Shown: positions 9,716-20,609 of the stretch, one piece after another
How positions within the stretch are numbered: position 1 is the first letter of the stretch
Layout of the letters: each line of letters starts with the position of its first letter
DNA from: Stentor roeselii
Taxonomy: Eukaryota; Ciliophora; Heterotrichea; Heterotrichida; Stentoridae
Direction: 5' to 3'
DNA: 64,000 nucleotides
NCBI GenBank assembly: GCA_006503475.1
Contig: RSEH01000178.1
Coordinates: 34,448-98,447, forward strand
Notes under the pieces: model-generated
Told to the model about the DNA's origin: nothing
Databases searched by the model: none
The model's input: the letters and a program-made list of their open reading frames with translations, nothing else
Made by a program: the position numbers and the translations under genes

Positions 9716-11542
9716 TTATTACTGGCAGATTTTATGGAAGTCAAATCTATTAAATTCTAAAACCTCTGGGGTATAAATGAAATTATTTCAGAATATTTAA
9801 ACAATCTATGTAGGATGAAAGTAGATAAATTACGGAAATTTAAGAAATAGATTGATTTTAAATATATCAGCATTCATAGATTATAAATATCATGTGAATT
9901 TCAAGGTAGATATGTTCAGAGTCTATTAAGATTATCTAAGAACTGATTGGTACTATAAAAATTTATTATTCTGATTATACATAGATCAGGTAGTGAAAGT
10001 GAATACGTCAATACAAATTAAGCATTTACTTGAATACATGATGAAGAGATGTCTTTCTTCACTACCATATAAAACATAGCATCCTAAAATTAGGTAATTA
10101 TTACACCCATTTACTGAAAACACGTATATCATATTTATACTTAGTCTTTTAGCATCAAAGCATTTATATCAGTCCAAAAAAAAACACTTCATGGGTACTC
10201 CAAAAATTTATTTAGAATATTCTTTTGATTTGAATTATTCTTTAAACCGATGAAAAATCTTGACAAGATGACCTTAACTACAGATAAAACTAAATAGGGT
10301 TGCTTATTTCAACTGAGCCAGATATCACTTAAAGGAAAGTGACTTAACAAAAATTTATAAAACTCAATCGTTTATTATACCTTTCTTTATGGGTCATCTC
10401 TGGCTTTTCCAGTAGATGAAGTATGAATAGTAAACTTTCCGTATAACCATTGCAGAAGTTTTCGTAATTTATGTGAAGAACTGATGAATATGTTAGACTT
10501 GATATACTTCCTAAATATTGGCCAAGGTATTCTTTGAGAATAACACGAATCTCTGATATTATCTTATAAGAATTACTAGATTTGAAATATTCAATGGAAA
10601 AATTTTATATATCATATAATATAAGCTTTCTGGAAGTTTAGATTGAAATTGTTTGATTAAAATCAACTTATTAGGTTTTTTTTATTATAGTAGATGACTT
10701 GGTATTGAATTTCGCTAGATCTCGATTTAACCTTTTATGAATTTTTCATTTCGATCGTTTGATATCACTTAAGTAAGTATAAATATAATATTTTCTATTA
10801 TCACAAATATATAGGCAACTTCAACAATATGAATATCATAGATCTAAACATTAATGTTATCCAAATTATATTAAATATATTCTATTGAAATAAATAGGTA
10901 TTCGATTAGGTAAGATATTGATTTTATCATCACCCATAAATAAATATGTTCTATGAGGTATTTTTCAGTAAAATATCTCTAGAGCTCCATATATTTTCTA
11001 GTGTTTAAATAGCAACTATCTACAGCTATCTTCAAGTGCTCGAGAACTAAATCAGCGAAAAGTATTCGGAAATCCCATATGCTTAGTTTTTTTATATTTA
11101 CACAGATTTAAATTGTGATCAAGCCATACCAAAGGAAATCCTTTGAATCAACGTATCAGGACAGTGCTGCGGTAAATTTTTTCTTGGCCTTGATAAAAAA
11201 GGTGATCTCATCAGGAGAACAAAAAATCAAATGAGTCAAATAAATTCCTGAAATGATAAAAATTTCTATTATCTCTTTTATTATACTATTTTTCTCCATT
11301 TATATTCACTATACTTTACATATATGCCTGTTTCATAAATTATCTTATAAATAACCTATCCTATGATTTTCTAGGTATTATTCTTGCTTTAACCTAAGAC
11401 CCTATCAAACTTTATAAATAATTTGATCTTACCAATAAATACTATCCAATAAATACTTAAAAATTTGAAAATAAACAGAAATCATTCTTAGTTTTCTTGA
11501 TCTTTTTTCAACATACATAAAAATATTAAGACTTAAAAACTA
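9716..11542. other. 1.8-kb AT-rich gap with two small coding-like islands
   Basis: No intact gene. Two islands on the + strand read like protein. One is around 10430-10530 (VNFPYNHCRSFRNLCEELM, then DLIYFLNIGQGIL). The other is around 11144-11243 (INVSGQCCGKFFLGLDKKG, then DLIRRTKNQMSQINS). Both are bounded by stops. They may be relics of lost genes. The remainder shows no repeat or RNA gene I can support. Confidence 0.4.
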
Positions 11543-13420
11543 TCAATCTTCAAATAATCCTTCATTCCTACTTGCAACATGACAACGATTCTGATTAACC
11601 AATTTAAAAACCTGCTGAATTTCATCATACCAGTCTTGATAAACCTGAGTATCCGCATCCAAATTATTCCCAAGCCACTCACAAGCCTCTTCAATTTTCT
11701 CTTCAACACTCTCAAACCCCGCCACATCAACATTTCCCATCTCTATCATAACCCTCAACTCATTTTTCAAATTAAAAATAAAACTTTCAAGTTGATTCCT
11801 TTTCTCACTTTTAATCCTCTCAACTTTTTCCATTTCTTTAAATTTTTCATTCTCCAAGGCAAAATTTTCAATATCCTGATTCGAAAGTCTTCCTTTTTTA
11901 CAACAAATAGTAACCCCACTAGTCCTTCCACTTCCTTTATCCTTCGCAAAAACCTCTAAAATTCCATCAACATCAATTTGAAAAGTGACTTCAATCTGAG
12001 GAACTCCCTTAGGAGCCAGTTCAATTCCATTCAACTGAAATTCTCCAAGCAACTTGCAATCTTTAGTCATTTTCCCCTCACCTTCAAAGACCTTAATAAT
12101 CACAGCAGGTTGATCATCAAGAAAAGTCGAAAAATTTTCCATTCTTTTGACAGGAATGCACATATTCTTGCTTATCAAAACAGTCATCACGCCTCCAGCG
12201 GTTTCGAACCCGAGTGAAAAAGGAGCCACATCAAGCAGAAGTATTTTTTCTAGAGTTTCATTCAATTTAATGGAAAGAATCCCGGCTTGAACTGCGGCGC
12301 CATAAGCGACGGCTTCGTCAGGGTTGATCGATTTGCAGAGTTCTTTTCCGTTGAAGAACTCTTGGATCAGTTGTTGAATCTTAGGAATGCGGGTCGACCC
12401 TCCAACAAGAACGATTTCAGAGATTTGGGACTTGGTTAAATGGGCTTCTTGAAGAACTTGGTTTAAGAGTGAAAGGGTTTTGAGAAAAAGGTCCATGTTT
12501 AGCTCTTCGAATTTTAATCGTGTAAGGGTTTTTGAGTAGTCAAGACCTGGGGTTATTTCTTCGATTTCTATTGTTGTTTGGGTGCAGGATGATAGAGATC
12601 TTTTTGATTTCTCGCATGATGTTTGTAACCTTTTTAAACTGCGGGGCATGGATTTTAGGTTTATTCCTGTTTTTTGGTGGAAGTCGGAGAGACAGAAGTC
12701 TACTAGTCGGTTGTCGAAGTCGCTTCCTCCCAGGTGAGAGTCTCCTGCTATGGCTCGTACCTCGAATATGCCTTCTTCTATTGTGAGTAGAGAAATATCG
12801 CAAGTTCCACCACCCAGATCAAAAACAATAACATGTTTCTCTCCAAAGCTAATTTTCTGAAGTCCATAAGTAATAGCAGCAGCAGTAGGTTCATTAATAA
12901 GTCTTTTAATCCTAATTCCAGCGATTTCGCCAGCATCTTTAGTAGCCTGTCTCTGCGAGTCATTAAAATAAGCCGGAATAGTAACAACAGCAGAATCAAC
13001 AGTCCTTCCAAGGAACCCTTCCGCCGTTTCCTTCATTTTCGCCAAGACCATAGCAGAGATTTCTTCAGCAAAGAAAAACTTTTCCTCTCCTTTAAAAGAA
13101 ACAACGATAAGAGGGCGGCTTTCAGGTCCTCTAATGACTCGAAAAGGCCAGATTTTTATGTCTTCCTGAACAGAAAAGTCTTCAAATTTACGCCCGATGA
13201 GTCGTTTGACGTCGAAAATCGTGTTTTCTGGGTTTCTTGATGCTTGGTTCTTCGCTGCAGTGCCGATTAAGCGCTGAGTAGAGGTGAAGGCTACGCAACT
13301 TGGAGTTGTTCGGCTGCCATAGTCGTTTGGGATTATTTCGACTTGGTTATTACGCCAAACTCCTATGCAACTGTAAGTTGTTCCTAAGTCGATACCGATA
13401 CAAAGATTGTCTTCTGACAT
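11543..13420 (-). CDS. Divergent cytosolic-type HSP70 without EEVD tail
   Basis: 625 residues with a full HSP70 plan. Nucleotide-binding domain: [15 protein letters not shown] near 8, [15 protein letters not shown], the switch [15 protein letters not shown] (normally DLGGGTFDVSLLTIE), [26 protein letters not shown] and [15 protein letters not shown]. Linker and substrate-binding domain: [18 protein letters not shown] (normally DVTPLSLGIETAGG), and a helical lid. HSP70s are ATP-driven chaperones. Conserved positions are drifting ([17 protein letters not shown]) and the protein ends GLFED, so the EEVD motif that recruits TPR co-chaperones is missing. A specialised or stress-type paralogue is likely (inference). 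Confidence 0.93.
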   Translation of the reverse strand: MSEDNLCIGIDLGTTYSCIGVWRNNQVEIIPNDYGSRTTPSCVAFTSTQRLIGTAAKNQASRNPENTIFDVKRLIGRKFEDFSVQEDIKIWPFRVIRGPESRPLIVVSFKGEEKFFFAEEISAMVLAKMKETAEGFLGRTVDSAVVTIPAYFNDSQRQATKDAGEIAGIRIKRLINEPTAAAITYGLQKISFGEKHVIVFDLGGGTCDISLLTIEEGIFEVRAIAGDSHLGGSDFDNRLVDFCLSDFHQKTGINLKSMPRSLKRLQTSCEKSKRSLSSCTQTTIEIEEITPGLDYSKTLTRLKFEELNMDLFLKTLSLLNQVLQEAHLTKSQISEIVLVGGSTRIPKIQQLIQEFFNGKELCKSINPDEAVAYGAAVQAGILSIKLNETLEKILLLDVAPFSLGFETAGGVMTVLISKNMCIPVKRMENFSTFLDDQPAVIIKVFEGEGKMTKDCKLLGEFQLNGIELAPKGVPQIEVTFQIDVDGILEVFAKDKGSGRTSGVTICCKKGRLSNQDIENFALENEKFKEMEKVERIKSEKRNQLESFIFNLKNELRVMIEMGNVDVAGFESVEEKIEEACEWLGNNLDADTQVYQDWYDEIQQVFKLVNQNRCHVASRNEGLFED

Positions 13421-14495
13421 TATCTGGTATTTTTAGAAATTTTGAAAGGTTTAGATCAGTTTTGATGTTGAGGAAATTGGTCGGTTTAGTGGAAGGTGAA
13501 AAAAGTGTTTTATACAATTTACTTTTTCAATCATCAACTAATTTATTCAAACTTGAATCAAACCAGCCTAAATTGACTGGAACCACAAGAAAATATAACA
13601 TCGATAATATATGTCTATAATCTTAAGGATAATATTGATTGAAATTTAACCTGAATTTACCTTATTTTGATATTATCTGATTTGATTTAGTGGTAAATAA
13701 GAGTCTTACTCTATTATACATTATTTGAAGAATATTACTATATGAAATATATAAAATCGGCTTTAATATACTTGTTACATGATATGAATTACAATATACT
13801 TGAATTGCAAAAAATATTTTTAATACAAATCATAAAAACAGCACTGAAATAAATTTTTCTGTAAAAAATTTGCTTTTATGACTGAAATTCCACTAATCAA
13901 TAAAATATTTTATGAATCAAACTTATACTCTATGATTTAAACATTCAATTTGGAACTTACTAATTAATTGAATATTATTTCAAACCTTAAACTTAAGATT
14001 TAAAATTTCTAATGAGAAATTGAACGAAAGTTTACAATTTATTGACTTTTGTTTATTCAGTATGCAGAAAGTTTTCTATCCTTTTTCACTATCAAATAAA
14101 TTATTGATTGAATATAAGTATAAGCATTTAAGCCAGCAAATCGATTTTATTCAAACAGAAACATCATCACAAAAGGCTATAAATTAATAATTCAACCAGT
14201 GAAAATTAGAGATTCAATATAGTTTAATTCTCACTAAATACTTCTAAAAGAATATCATTCATAAATTATGCAAAATTTAGCTTGCCTTTGATTACCATGC
14301 AATACAGTTACAAACTTTCGATTCAACCACCAGGGTTTATTGGAGATGCCATTTGGCTGCTAAGAATCTGCCAAAGTAAAACAACGGTCTTAAAACTCTA
14401 GTCTCTGCGAATCTCTTTACTTATACTAGTTCAATAACCCAAAGATCCATGATTTATCTAATAAGAGCTTGAGAGTATTAAAATAGTCCTAATCT
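13421..14495. other. AT-rich gap upstream of the HSP70 gene
   Basis: The first 80 bases beyond the HSP70 start are G/T-rich on +, that is C/A-rich on the HSP70 strand, as seen upstream of most minus-strand genes here. No clear heat-shock element array (repeated GAAnnTTC) was seen by eye. The rest is AT-rich spacer with no feature. Confidence 0.4.
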
Positions 14496-14621
14496 ATAAA
14501 CATATGATAAGTTACTTAAGATAAAGTGTTTTTCCTTATTTAAAGTACCATAATAATTATAAACATATGATAAGTTACTTAAGATAAAGCATTTTCCAAT
14601 AGTTAAAGTACCATAATAATT
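14496..14621 (+). repeat. 63-bp tandem duplication directly upstream of a start codon
   Basis: Two copies (14496-14558 and 14559-14621) share ATAAACATATGATAAGTTAC, TTAAGATAAAG and TTAAAGTACCATAATAATT, with a few differences in the middle (GTGTTTTTCCTTAT against GCATTTTCCAATAG). The second copy ends 7 bases before the ATG at 14629. The duplicated unit therefore probably contains the whole proximal promoter. Confidence 0.9.
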
Positions 14622-14628
14622 ATAAAAG

Positions 14629-15306
14629 ATGAGTGAAGCCATTGCAAGGTTTACCGAGAACTGGATAAAAAGCGGCTATGAATGTAGAACTGAAGAAAAT
14701 TTTACTGTTTTCACTATAGAAAGCATCGATATATATCTAGGAAAAGATTTAAATGCTTCTGTAATCAGCATTTACATTATCGATAATTCAGAAAACTACT
14801 CGAAATACTTCAGTAAATTCATTCAAAAGCTACTTAATAATTATTTTCAATATTATACCCCAGACAAGTTCGTTTACCCTGATGCACTGGAAAACCCTTC
14901 ATTCAAAACTTTGAATGATTTCTTCAGCGATTGTAAAACAAGATTTCTCACATTTCGTAAAAAATTTCAAAGTAAAATTCCTAAACTTGATAATCGAATG
15001 AAAAAACCGAAGTACAGAAATCTTGACTTAGCTGCAGAAATATTTTTTGAAAAAGTTTACTTTGAAATAACCCAAGAAGAATATTCAAGGATTACTCAAA
15101 AAATACCTGTTGAAATATTCAGGAATTTTTCAATCTTTGGAACAAAAGTTGATGGAAATAGTATAAAAGTTGAAATTTTTCTTCATTGTTTTGAAGATAA
15201 ATTAAAATTAATACATACTGTTGACAATTACAATTTTAGTACTTTGGAAAATTTGGTTTTTATGTGTCATGGGTACGTCAAAAATTTTAGCTTAGATTTA
15301 TCATAA
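14629..15306 (+). CDS. Hypothetical protein
   Basis: 225 residues, no recognised domain. The N-terminus (MSEAIARFTENWIKSGYEC) is followed by a region with alternating hydrophobic and polar residues that could be beta-strands (ENFTVFTIESIDIYLG, ASVISIYIID). It then has an aromatic-rich helical region (NNYFQYYTPDKFVYPD) and a mixed C-terminal half (IKVEIFLHCFEDKLKLIH). No signal peptide or membrane segment. The start is supported by the ATTATAAAAG context and by the 63-bp promoter duplication ending just upstream. Codon use is AT-rich but the frame is intact, so I take it as a real gene. Confidence 0.65.
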   Translation: MSEAIARFTENWIKSGYECRTEENFTVFTIESIDIYLGKDLNASVISIYIIDNSENYSKYFSKFIQKLLNNYFQYYTPDKFVYPDALENPSFKTLNDFFSDCKTRFLTFRKKFQSKIPKLDNRMKKPKYRNLDLAAEIFFEKVYFEITQEEYSRITQKIPVEIFRNFSIFGTKVDGNSIKVEIFLHCFEDKLKLIHTVDNYNFSTLENLVFMCHGYVKNFSLDLS

Positions 15307-15500
15307 ATCATCGATGAATATGCATTTTAGAGGTTATTTCTTTTAAAGATTTTAATGTAATGTTCCATTAGTTTGATTGATAAAATTTTGTAAATATTTT
15401 TATTATTAAGATACCACCAGGCTTCTTTTCTGCATCAAAATGCTTCTTGTAATTAATATTTGGTGATAAATTTAAAATTAATATTTATGATAATATTTTA

Positions 15501-16769
15501 TTATTGATCATTAATCTTGTTTATATGAATCTCCTCAAAGTATTTTGGAGTTTGAATAACTAAGTCGTATGCATATGGATCTATTTCTTGTAGGAGTTTC
15601 GTTAAACCATTATACTTTTCAATAGTTTTACTAGTCCAGTAATAACTTTTCAAATCACAATCTTCTGAAATAATCAATGGCAATTCCCTCATTTTTACAA
15701 CTCTTAAAACGCCTAAAAGTCTATTTTTTTCCATCAATTTATCAGCTTGTTCAGAAACCTGCACATCAGATCTAGAGATACAAAGAGTAATATTTTCCCT
15801 CAGTATAAAAAAGAAAGATTCTAGTTCTGACAATCCACAAACATTAATAAAATCATTGATTTCAGCAATAAACCAAGGTAATTTTAATCTATTTTCATAA
15901 GGCCAATGTTTTAAAAGTGCCTCAACAAGTGGAATAGCCAAAGAGTGATCTTTTCTCAGAAACATAATCGAACAAAAGGCTAGCGCTTTGTGATAAAGAT
16001 AAGAAGTCTCGACAAGATGAAGTGGAATGATAATAGTTTGAAAGTAAATCACATGTTCTTCTCTTAATGGTAGAGAAAAACCAGAAATTATTCTTGAAAG
16101 ATGAAGAAGAAGTTCACTTGCACCAGAAAATCTTAAATTTTTTTCAATGATTATTTTGAAACATTCACTTATTACTGTTCTTATTATTTTTCTTCTAGAA
16201 ACAAATTTTAAATAATAATAAGTCAAACATATTTGTAAAAGTGATCTTTCAACTAAATCTTCGCTTCGGAATAGGTGGATTAATTCTTGAGTAGAAGCAT
16301 AGGTCATGAAAGGTTTAAGGAATTTTAGGCAACCATGTACCATCATTAAATTTACAAAAAGCTGATAAGCGTCTTTTAAGTGAGGTAAAGTTGACTCTAA
16401 ATGTTTCCCTTGGACTTTCAAAACTTGATTGGGAGGATTGAGATTCTCATGAATTACATTGATTGGCAGGGGTCTGAAAATATTCTTAAAAATCATTTCA
16501 ATTAAATTCTCAGCATGAGGTATATAATCTTTGTTGTATATTTCAAAAAAATAGCAAAGCTCTTCAAATGCTCTTGTTTTTTGTAGCTTGCCCGAAATGT
16601 CTTTTGTTTCATCTGAAAAGTCGTAAATAACACTGCATATTTGAATCCTCTTGGTAATGAACTTTACCTTATCTTTTACATTCTTCACTTTAGCTTCTAT
16701 AAAGGTAGAACTGGGCAGGGCTTCATTTTTTGAATGCTTAGATATTCTTATTTGCTTTCTTTCAGACAT
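15501..16769 (-). CDS. PP2A regulatory subunit B56 (PPP2R5-type), copy 2
   Basis: 422 residues, paralogue of 3779-5047 with the same length and order of motifs: KRIQICSVIYDFSDE near 42, LIEMIFKNIFRPLPIN, FSGASELLLHLSRIISGF, LPLREEHVIYFQTIIIPLH, DHSLAIPLVEALLKHWPYENR and LPWFIAEINDFINVCGLSELESF. Role as for copy 1: substrate targeting of PP2A. The two copies differ at many sites, so the duplication is not recent. The start codon is preceded by GCAAAT rather than TATAA. The stop codon of the GTPase-like gene lies 190 bp upstream on the same strand. Confidence 0.9.
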   Translation of the reverse strand: MSERKQIRISKHSKNEALPSSTFIEAKVKNVKDKVKFITKRIQICSVIYDFSDETKDISGKLQKTRAFEELCYFFEIYNKDYIPHAENLIEMIFKNIFRPLPINVIHENLNPPNQVLKVQGKHLESTLPHLKDAYQLFVNLMMVHGCLKFLKPFMTYASTQELIHLFRSEDLVERSLLQICLTYYYLKFVSRRKIIRTVISECFKIIIEKNLRFSGASELLLHLSRIISGFSLPLREEHVIYFQTIIIPLHLVETSYLYHKALAFCSIMFLRKDHSLAIPLVEALLKHWPYENRLKLPWFIAEINDFINVCGLSELESFFFILRENITLCISRSDVQVSEQADKLMEKNRLLGVLRVVKMRELPLIISEDCDLKSYYWTSKTIEKYNGLTKLLQEIDPYAYDLVIQTPKYFEEIHINKINDQ

Positions 16770-16959
16770 ATTTGCAAATAATGAAGTTTATTAGAGAAAT
16801 TAGAGGAAAATTAGAAATGAATTTCAAATGAAGAGAGTATTATATGCAAGCAGCATTAATCCTAAAACATTAAAACCCAAATTTCCTACAACCAAATCTT
16901 CTCCAAAAATTAAAAATCTTCTCAATCCCAAACCTATCCTAAACATCAAACCTATTCAA

Positions 16960-19032
16960 TTAAACATCAAGTCGATAATACTTAGGGTCCGGTTTAAACT
17001 CCCCATTAAAATACCCAGATTTCGCAACAGCACAAATCAAGTTAATCCCAAGATCGCCAACGAGCATAGCAGCTCCAGCAATAGAAGCAATAACCCCAGT
17101 GACTCCAACACTAGCCCTAATGGCAGTACTAGCGACTCCCCTCATAAAAAAATACCTTCCCGCATTAGTGACTCCAATTCCGAAAGCGACTCCAGCTCCA
17201 GCAAGTATTCCATTTCCAAGATTCAATAAATTACTTTTAACCTCATCAATATCAATCTTCAAAGCAAGATGTTGATTAATCAAAGCCTGATAATTCGGAT
17301 AAATCGACAAATCTCCAGTGATCTGATATTGAACCAGCACTTCTTTTTCCTTACAAGTGCTTAAATAATCAAAAAAAGCATAAAAGTCCAAAAGTCTTTC
17401 TTCATCGACGCTACTCGAGTTGAGGACCTTTTTAAGTCCTTTTAGCAATTTCGAGTTTTTCACTGAAATTTCACCGATATTGGAACCGAGTAGTGTATGA
17501 CAAAAATTGACGAATTTTGATAAAGAGGCCAACATTTGGTCTGATGGCTCGATTTGTACTTTGAAGTTTTGGGTGTCTGTTACGAGTTTTAAGTATTTTT
17601 TTAATAGGATTCCTTTTATGTCGATCAGGTCTTTTATCTCTGATGAGTCGCTTGAAAAGGAGTTTAAGTCAATAGTTTTCATTAGAAGTTGGAAAATATT
17701 AGGAAGCTTTAAGACGTAGTTTTCTAGAGATTCTTTTATTTCAGGTGAAAGGTTGGATTTTTTGCAATTTTTTAGGTACTTTTGAAGATTTTTGAACATT
17801 CGGATTGAAGGGAATCTTTCTGTTATTTTTTTCTTGGTTCGCATGCACTCGTTTATGAAAAGTTTTAACTTTAGGTCGATTGTTATTGTTTTGATTTTGA
17901 AGAATGGATCTGATTCTATTCGGCCGAAATTTGGGTTGAGGTAGACGATGAGGTCGATGTATTTGTTGTTGTGAGAAGCATATTCTGTCCAAAAGCCATT
18001 AACACAAATGCTTTCCAGTCTAAAAAACTGATGGTTCAAGTTAAATTCCTCAGGAATCGGATCAGGAAAGATAACATTTTCTCTGATATTTTTAGTACTA
18101 ATAACTAAAGCTTTTCCATGGATAACTTTTTTAACATTTTCATGAATCCTCACAACAGGTTGATTTCCCGATACCTGAAAATAAATCTTTTTCTTATTAT
18201 CAGAAGGTAAGACATAAATAATCGGCGCATTAAGTTCAAGTTCCTCAGAAATCAAGTTCAAATCCTTATCAACACACAAAATATAATCCGAAACCAGTTT
18301 TTTTCCACTAATTTCAGAGGTAAAAGTGATATTTCCCCATCTATTCAAATTATTCCTCATACTAATCAGTTTATTTTCCACTCTTTTCGAAAGTCTTTCA
18401 ACAAAAACATCACAATTTACTGAATCCATATCATTTAAACTTCTCAAAAACTCATCCTTATTCCTTTCAACCATTTCAAAACCATTTCCATTAATTTCTG
18501 GTTTATCAAAAGGAAAAACCTTGATTTTCCTTTCTATTATTCCTTCAATAAAGAAATTATAACCATTCGGGAAGACCTCTTCAAAGTACTCAGAAATATT
18601 TGAACAAAATCCCGCAGAAGACTTAGAAACGATTAAAGCAAGTCCTGCAGCATGTTCACTCTCAACATTCAAGATTTCAATCACATCTTGAACAAAATTT
18701 AAAAAATTCTCCCCGTTGTTCATGCAGATATAAGACTCATCAACCAACAAAAACAATCGAAAGGTCTCAAAATTCTGAATTTCGCTTAAAATGTTGAGAA
18801 TCACTGAAAAGTTGCTCTCATCGCCTCGAGTGTCGCTAAGCCCTGGAAGGTCGCAGAAGTTGTTGAAGTAATGAGACCGTCGGACTGAATGAAAAGACTC
18901 AGAATGACTGATATTGAATTTTAATCCGGATTTTTCTATGCGAAGATTTTTACCTGATATAAAGTTGTAGAAGGAAGTTTTTCCTGAATGCTTTGGGCCT
19001 AGGATTAGGTTTATATGATGAGATCCTTCCAT
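16960..19032 (-). CDS. Large P-loop GTPase-like protein with C-terminal membrane hairpin, copy A
   Basis: 690 residues. The N-terminal G-like domain has the P-loop GPKHSGKT (12-19) and a G3-like DLPGLSD (61-67). The G4 position reads IVSKSSAG instead of T/NKxD. A middle region has conserved blocks NAPIIYVLPSDNKKK and ESICVNGFWTEYASHNNK, followed by a long helical region. Residues about 610-660 are Gly/Ala/Val-rich and hydrophobic (LGNGILAGAGVAFGIGV, ASIAGAAMLVGDLGINLI) and look like two membrane-inserting helices. The layout recalls AIG1/GIMAP, IRG or dynamin-type membrane GTPases, but I cannot place it in one. Paralogue at 22945-25005. The 5' flank is strongly G/T-rich on +. Confidence 0.75.
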   Translation of the reverse strand: MEGSHHINLILGPKHSGKTSFYNFISGKNLRIEKSGLKFNISHSESFHSVRRSHYFNNFCDLPGLSDTRGDESNFSVILNILSEIQNFETFRLFLLVDESYICMNNGENFLNFVQDVIEILNVESEHAAGLALIVSKSSAGFCSNISEYFEEVFPNGYNFFIEGIIERKIKVFPFDKPEINGNGFEMVERNKDEFLRSLNDMDSVNCDVFVERLSKRVENKLISMRNNLNRWGNITFTSEISGKKLVSDYILCVDKDLNLISEELELNAPIIYVLPSDNKKKIYFQVSGNQPVVRIHENVKKVIHGKALVISTKNIRENVIFPDPIPEEFNLNHQFFRLESICVNGFWTEYASHNNKYIDLIVYLNPNFGRIESDPFFKIKTITIDLKLKLFINECMRTKKKITERFPSIRMFKNLQKYLKNCKKSNLSPEIKESLENYVLKLPNIFQLLMKTIDLNSFSSDSSEIKDLIDIKGILLKKYLKLVTDTQNFKVQIEPSDQMLASLSKFVNFCHTLLGSNIGEISVKNSKLLKGLKKVLNSSSVDEERLLDFYAFFDYLSTCKEKEVLVQYQITGDLSIYPNYQALINQHLALKIDIDEVKSNLLNLGNGILAGAGVAFGIGVTNAGRYFFMRGVASTAIRASVGVTGVIASIAGAAMLVGDLGINLICAVAKSGYFNGEFKPDPKYYRLDV

Positions 19033-20609
19033 TTATAGAGATTTGGATTTTTGGAATTTTGGATTTTTGGATTTTTTTGGATGATTATTTGTTGGTAGGA
19101 GATTTTTAGAGTCTAGGAGGAGGAAGATTTATGGGTCATGGAATTGATGACTTGAAGGTGGCTTTTAGGGTTTTGGGTTTTTGAGGAGAAAACTTGGAAA
19201 TGTAGAAAACTTGGGGTTTTTTTGTGAGTCGTTTTGGTTTGAGTTTAGGAGAATCAAGGAAATTTTAATTGTGGATCAAAGAATTTAGATTGGGTGGCTT
19301 TTAGTTTAGAAATTATTGAATTAGGAGAATTTGCAAGAGGAGAAGGTAGACAATTGTGCAGAGAAGGAGTTTTATGATTTTAATTTTTCTAAGATTCAAG
19401 AAAGTCAAGGTTTTAAACAAACATCGATAACAATCAAAGAGATAATTATTAAAATATATTTAGGATCAATACAGTGATCCAAGAGAATTATAGAGGAAAT
19501 TTACCAATGATTCATCTAAATATATATCGATAGTTTTAAATTTTCCCACTATAATATCTATCAAATCATATAAATCTTCTATCATTTTCTCCAATTATTC
19601 TTTTTATTATCTAATATAACTGTATAGGAATTTATGATTATTGTATCTTCCTCAAGAACATCTAGGCCATAAGTGTGTCATTCAAATAAATCTGTCACAT
19701 TTATTAGTCCTTCAATTTTAATAGTAAAAATTCTAATTAGATTATGGGAAAATGATTATTCCTAGTCCATTTAATGGTGGCGAGCCAGAGGATGCATATT
19801 CAAAGACAGCTTCATTTAAGCGATAGAGTTTAATAAGTTTCTGTTGATAAGCTTCCTCTAAATAGACATTGGCTTCCTGTTGGGACAAGGTTTGACCCTT
19901 GTTTTTTGCTTTTAATTGGATTTGTCTAGCAAAAATTTTGCATCTGTTTTAAGTAATTAAGTAAATAAACAAGCAGTCCTGAAGGTATTTTTGGTGAAGT
20001 GACGAACTATTATTTCCTGATTATTAGGAGTTTTTATGTGAAAACCAAATATCAGTATATGAATCTACCTACTTTGTATGAGATAGATGTACTGATAAGA
20101 ATATTAGATTTTGAAGGTGAACTCTTTATATGCTAGTGATTTAAGAAGGATCTCTGCATAATTTATAAGAATAAGTGTTCTGTCTGTGGTACATGCCACA
20201 CTTATACTACCTGTGCTTTAATCATATAATAAAGGTCTTTGATTTATCTGTCCGTTGTTGAATAATCTAGGTTTATAGGTTAAAATTGAATTCCTAATAG
20301 AAAGCTGTAATTTAAACTAATTGTTGAAATTATTAAATGTATTAATGTATGCTGAAATTTATTATCTCAATAGATTCTTACCATATCAAATGTCAACACC
20401 TATGAAAACTATAATTAATACTATTAGGAAAGCTGATTTACTCTTATTTTAAACTATTTCTTGAAATCCAGATCTTTAAGTCTAATTTTATTTAGATGCA
20501 AAGTTAAAATTATTCTAAAATTATATTAATAATGTCCATGATTTTCAAGATTCTCCAAGCTTTAAAAATTTATCGATTTTCACATCAATACAAACAATCA
20601 GTAATATAA
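19033..20609. other. Gap with skewed 5' flank and a relic
   Basis: 19033 to about 19380 is G/T-rich on the + strand (many GGATTTTTGG-like runs), the 5' flank of the GTPase gene. A decayed minus-strand coding fragment occupies about 19742-20040. Around 20150-20230 the + strand encodes a short Cys-rich run (NKCSVCGTCHTYTTCALI) bounded by stops. The remainder is AT-rich with no feature seen. Confidence 0.4.
19742..19945 (-). pseudogene. Relic of a C-terminal coding region, unknown family
   Basis: A 67-codon stop-free minus-strand frame ends at TAA (19742-19744). It reads QIQLKAKNKGQTLSQQEAN, then VYLEEAYQQKLIKLYRLNEA and FEYASSGSPPLNGLGIIIFP. It has no ATG and is closed upstream by TAA at 19949-19951. 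In another frame just upstream, KIPSGLLVYLLNYLKQMQNF continues the protein-like character, preceded by TAATAG. This looks like the end of a gene broken by a frameshift and nonsense changes. Confidence 0.5.

Noticed and set aside
12532-13240. Antisense open frames inside the HSP70 gene
   Set aside because: They overlap a well-conserved gene on the opposite strand and encode nothing recognisable.
16828-17229. 133-codon + strand frame across the GTPase/B56 junction
   Set aside because: It is antisense to the C-terminus of the GTPase-like gene; its Ser/Asn/Lys repeats reflect the Gly/Ala/Val codons on the other strand.
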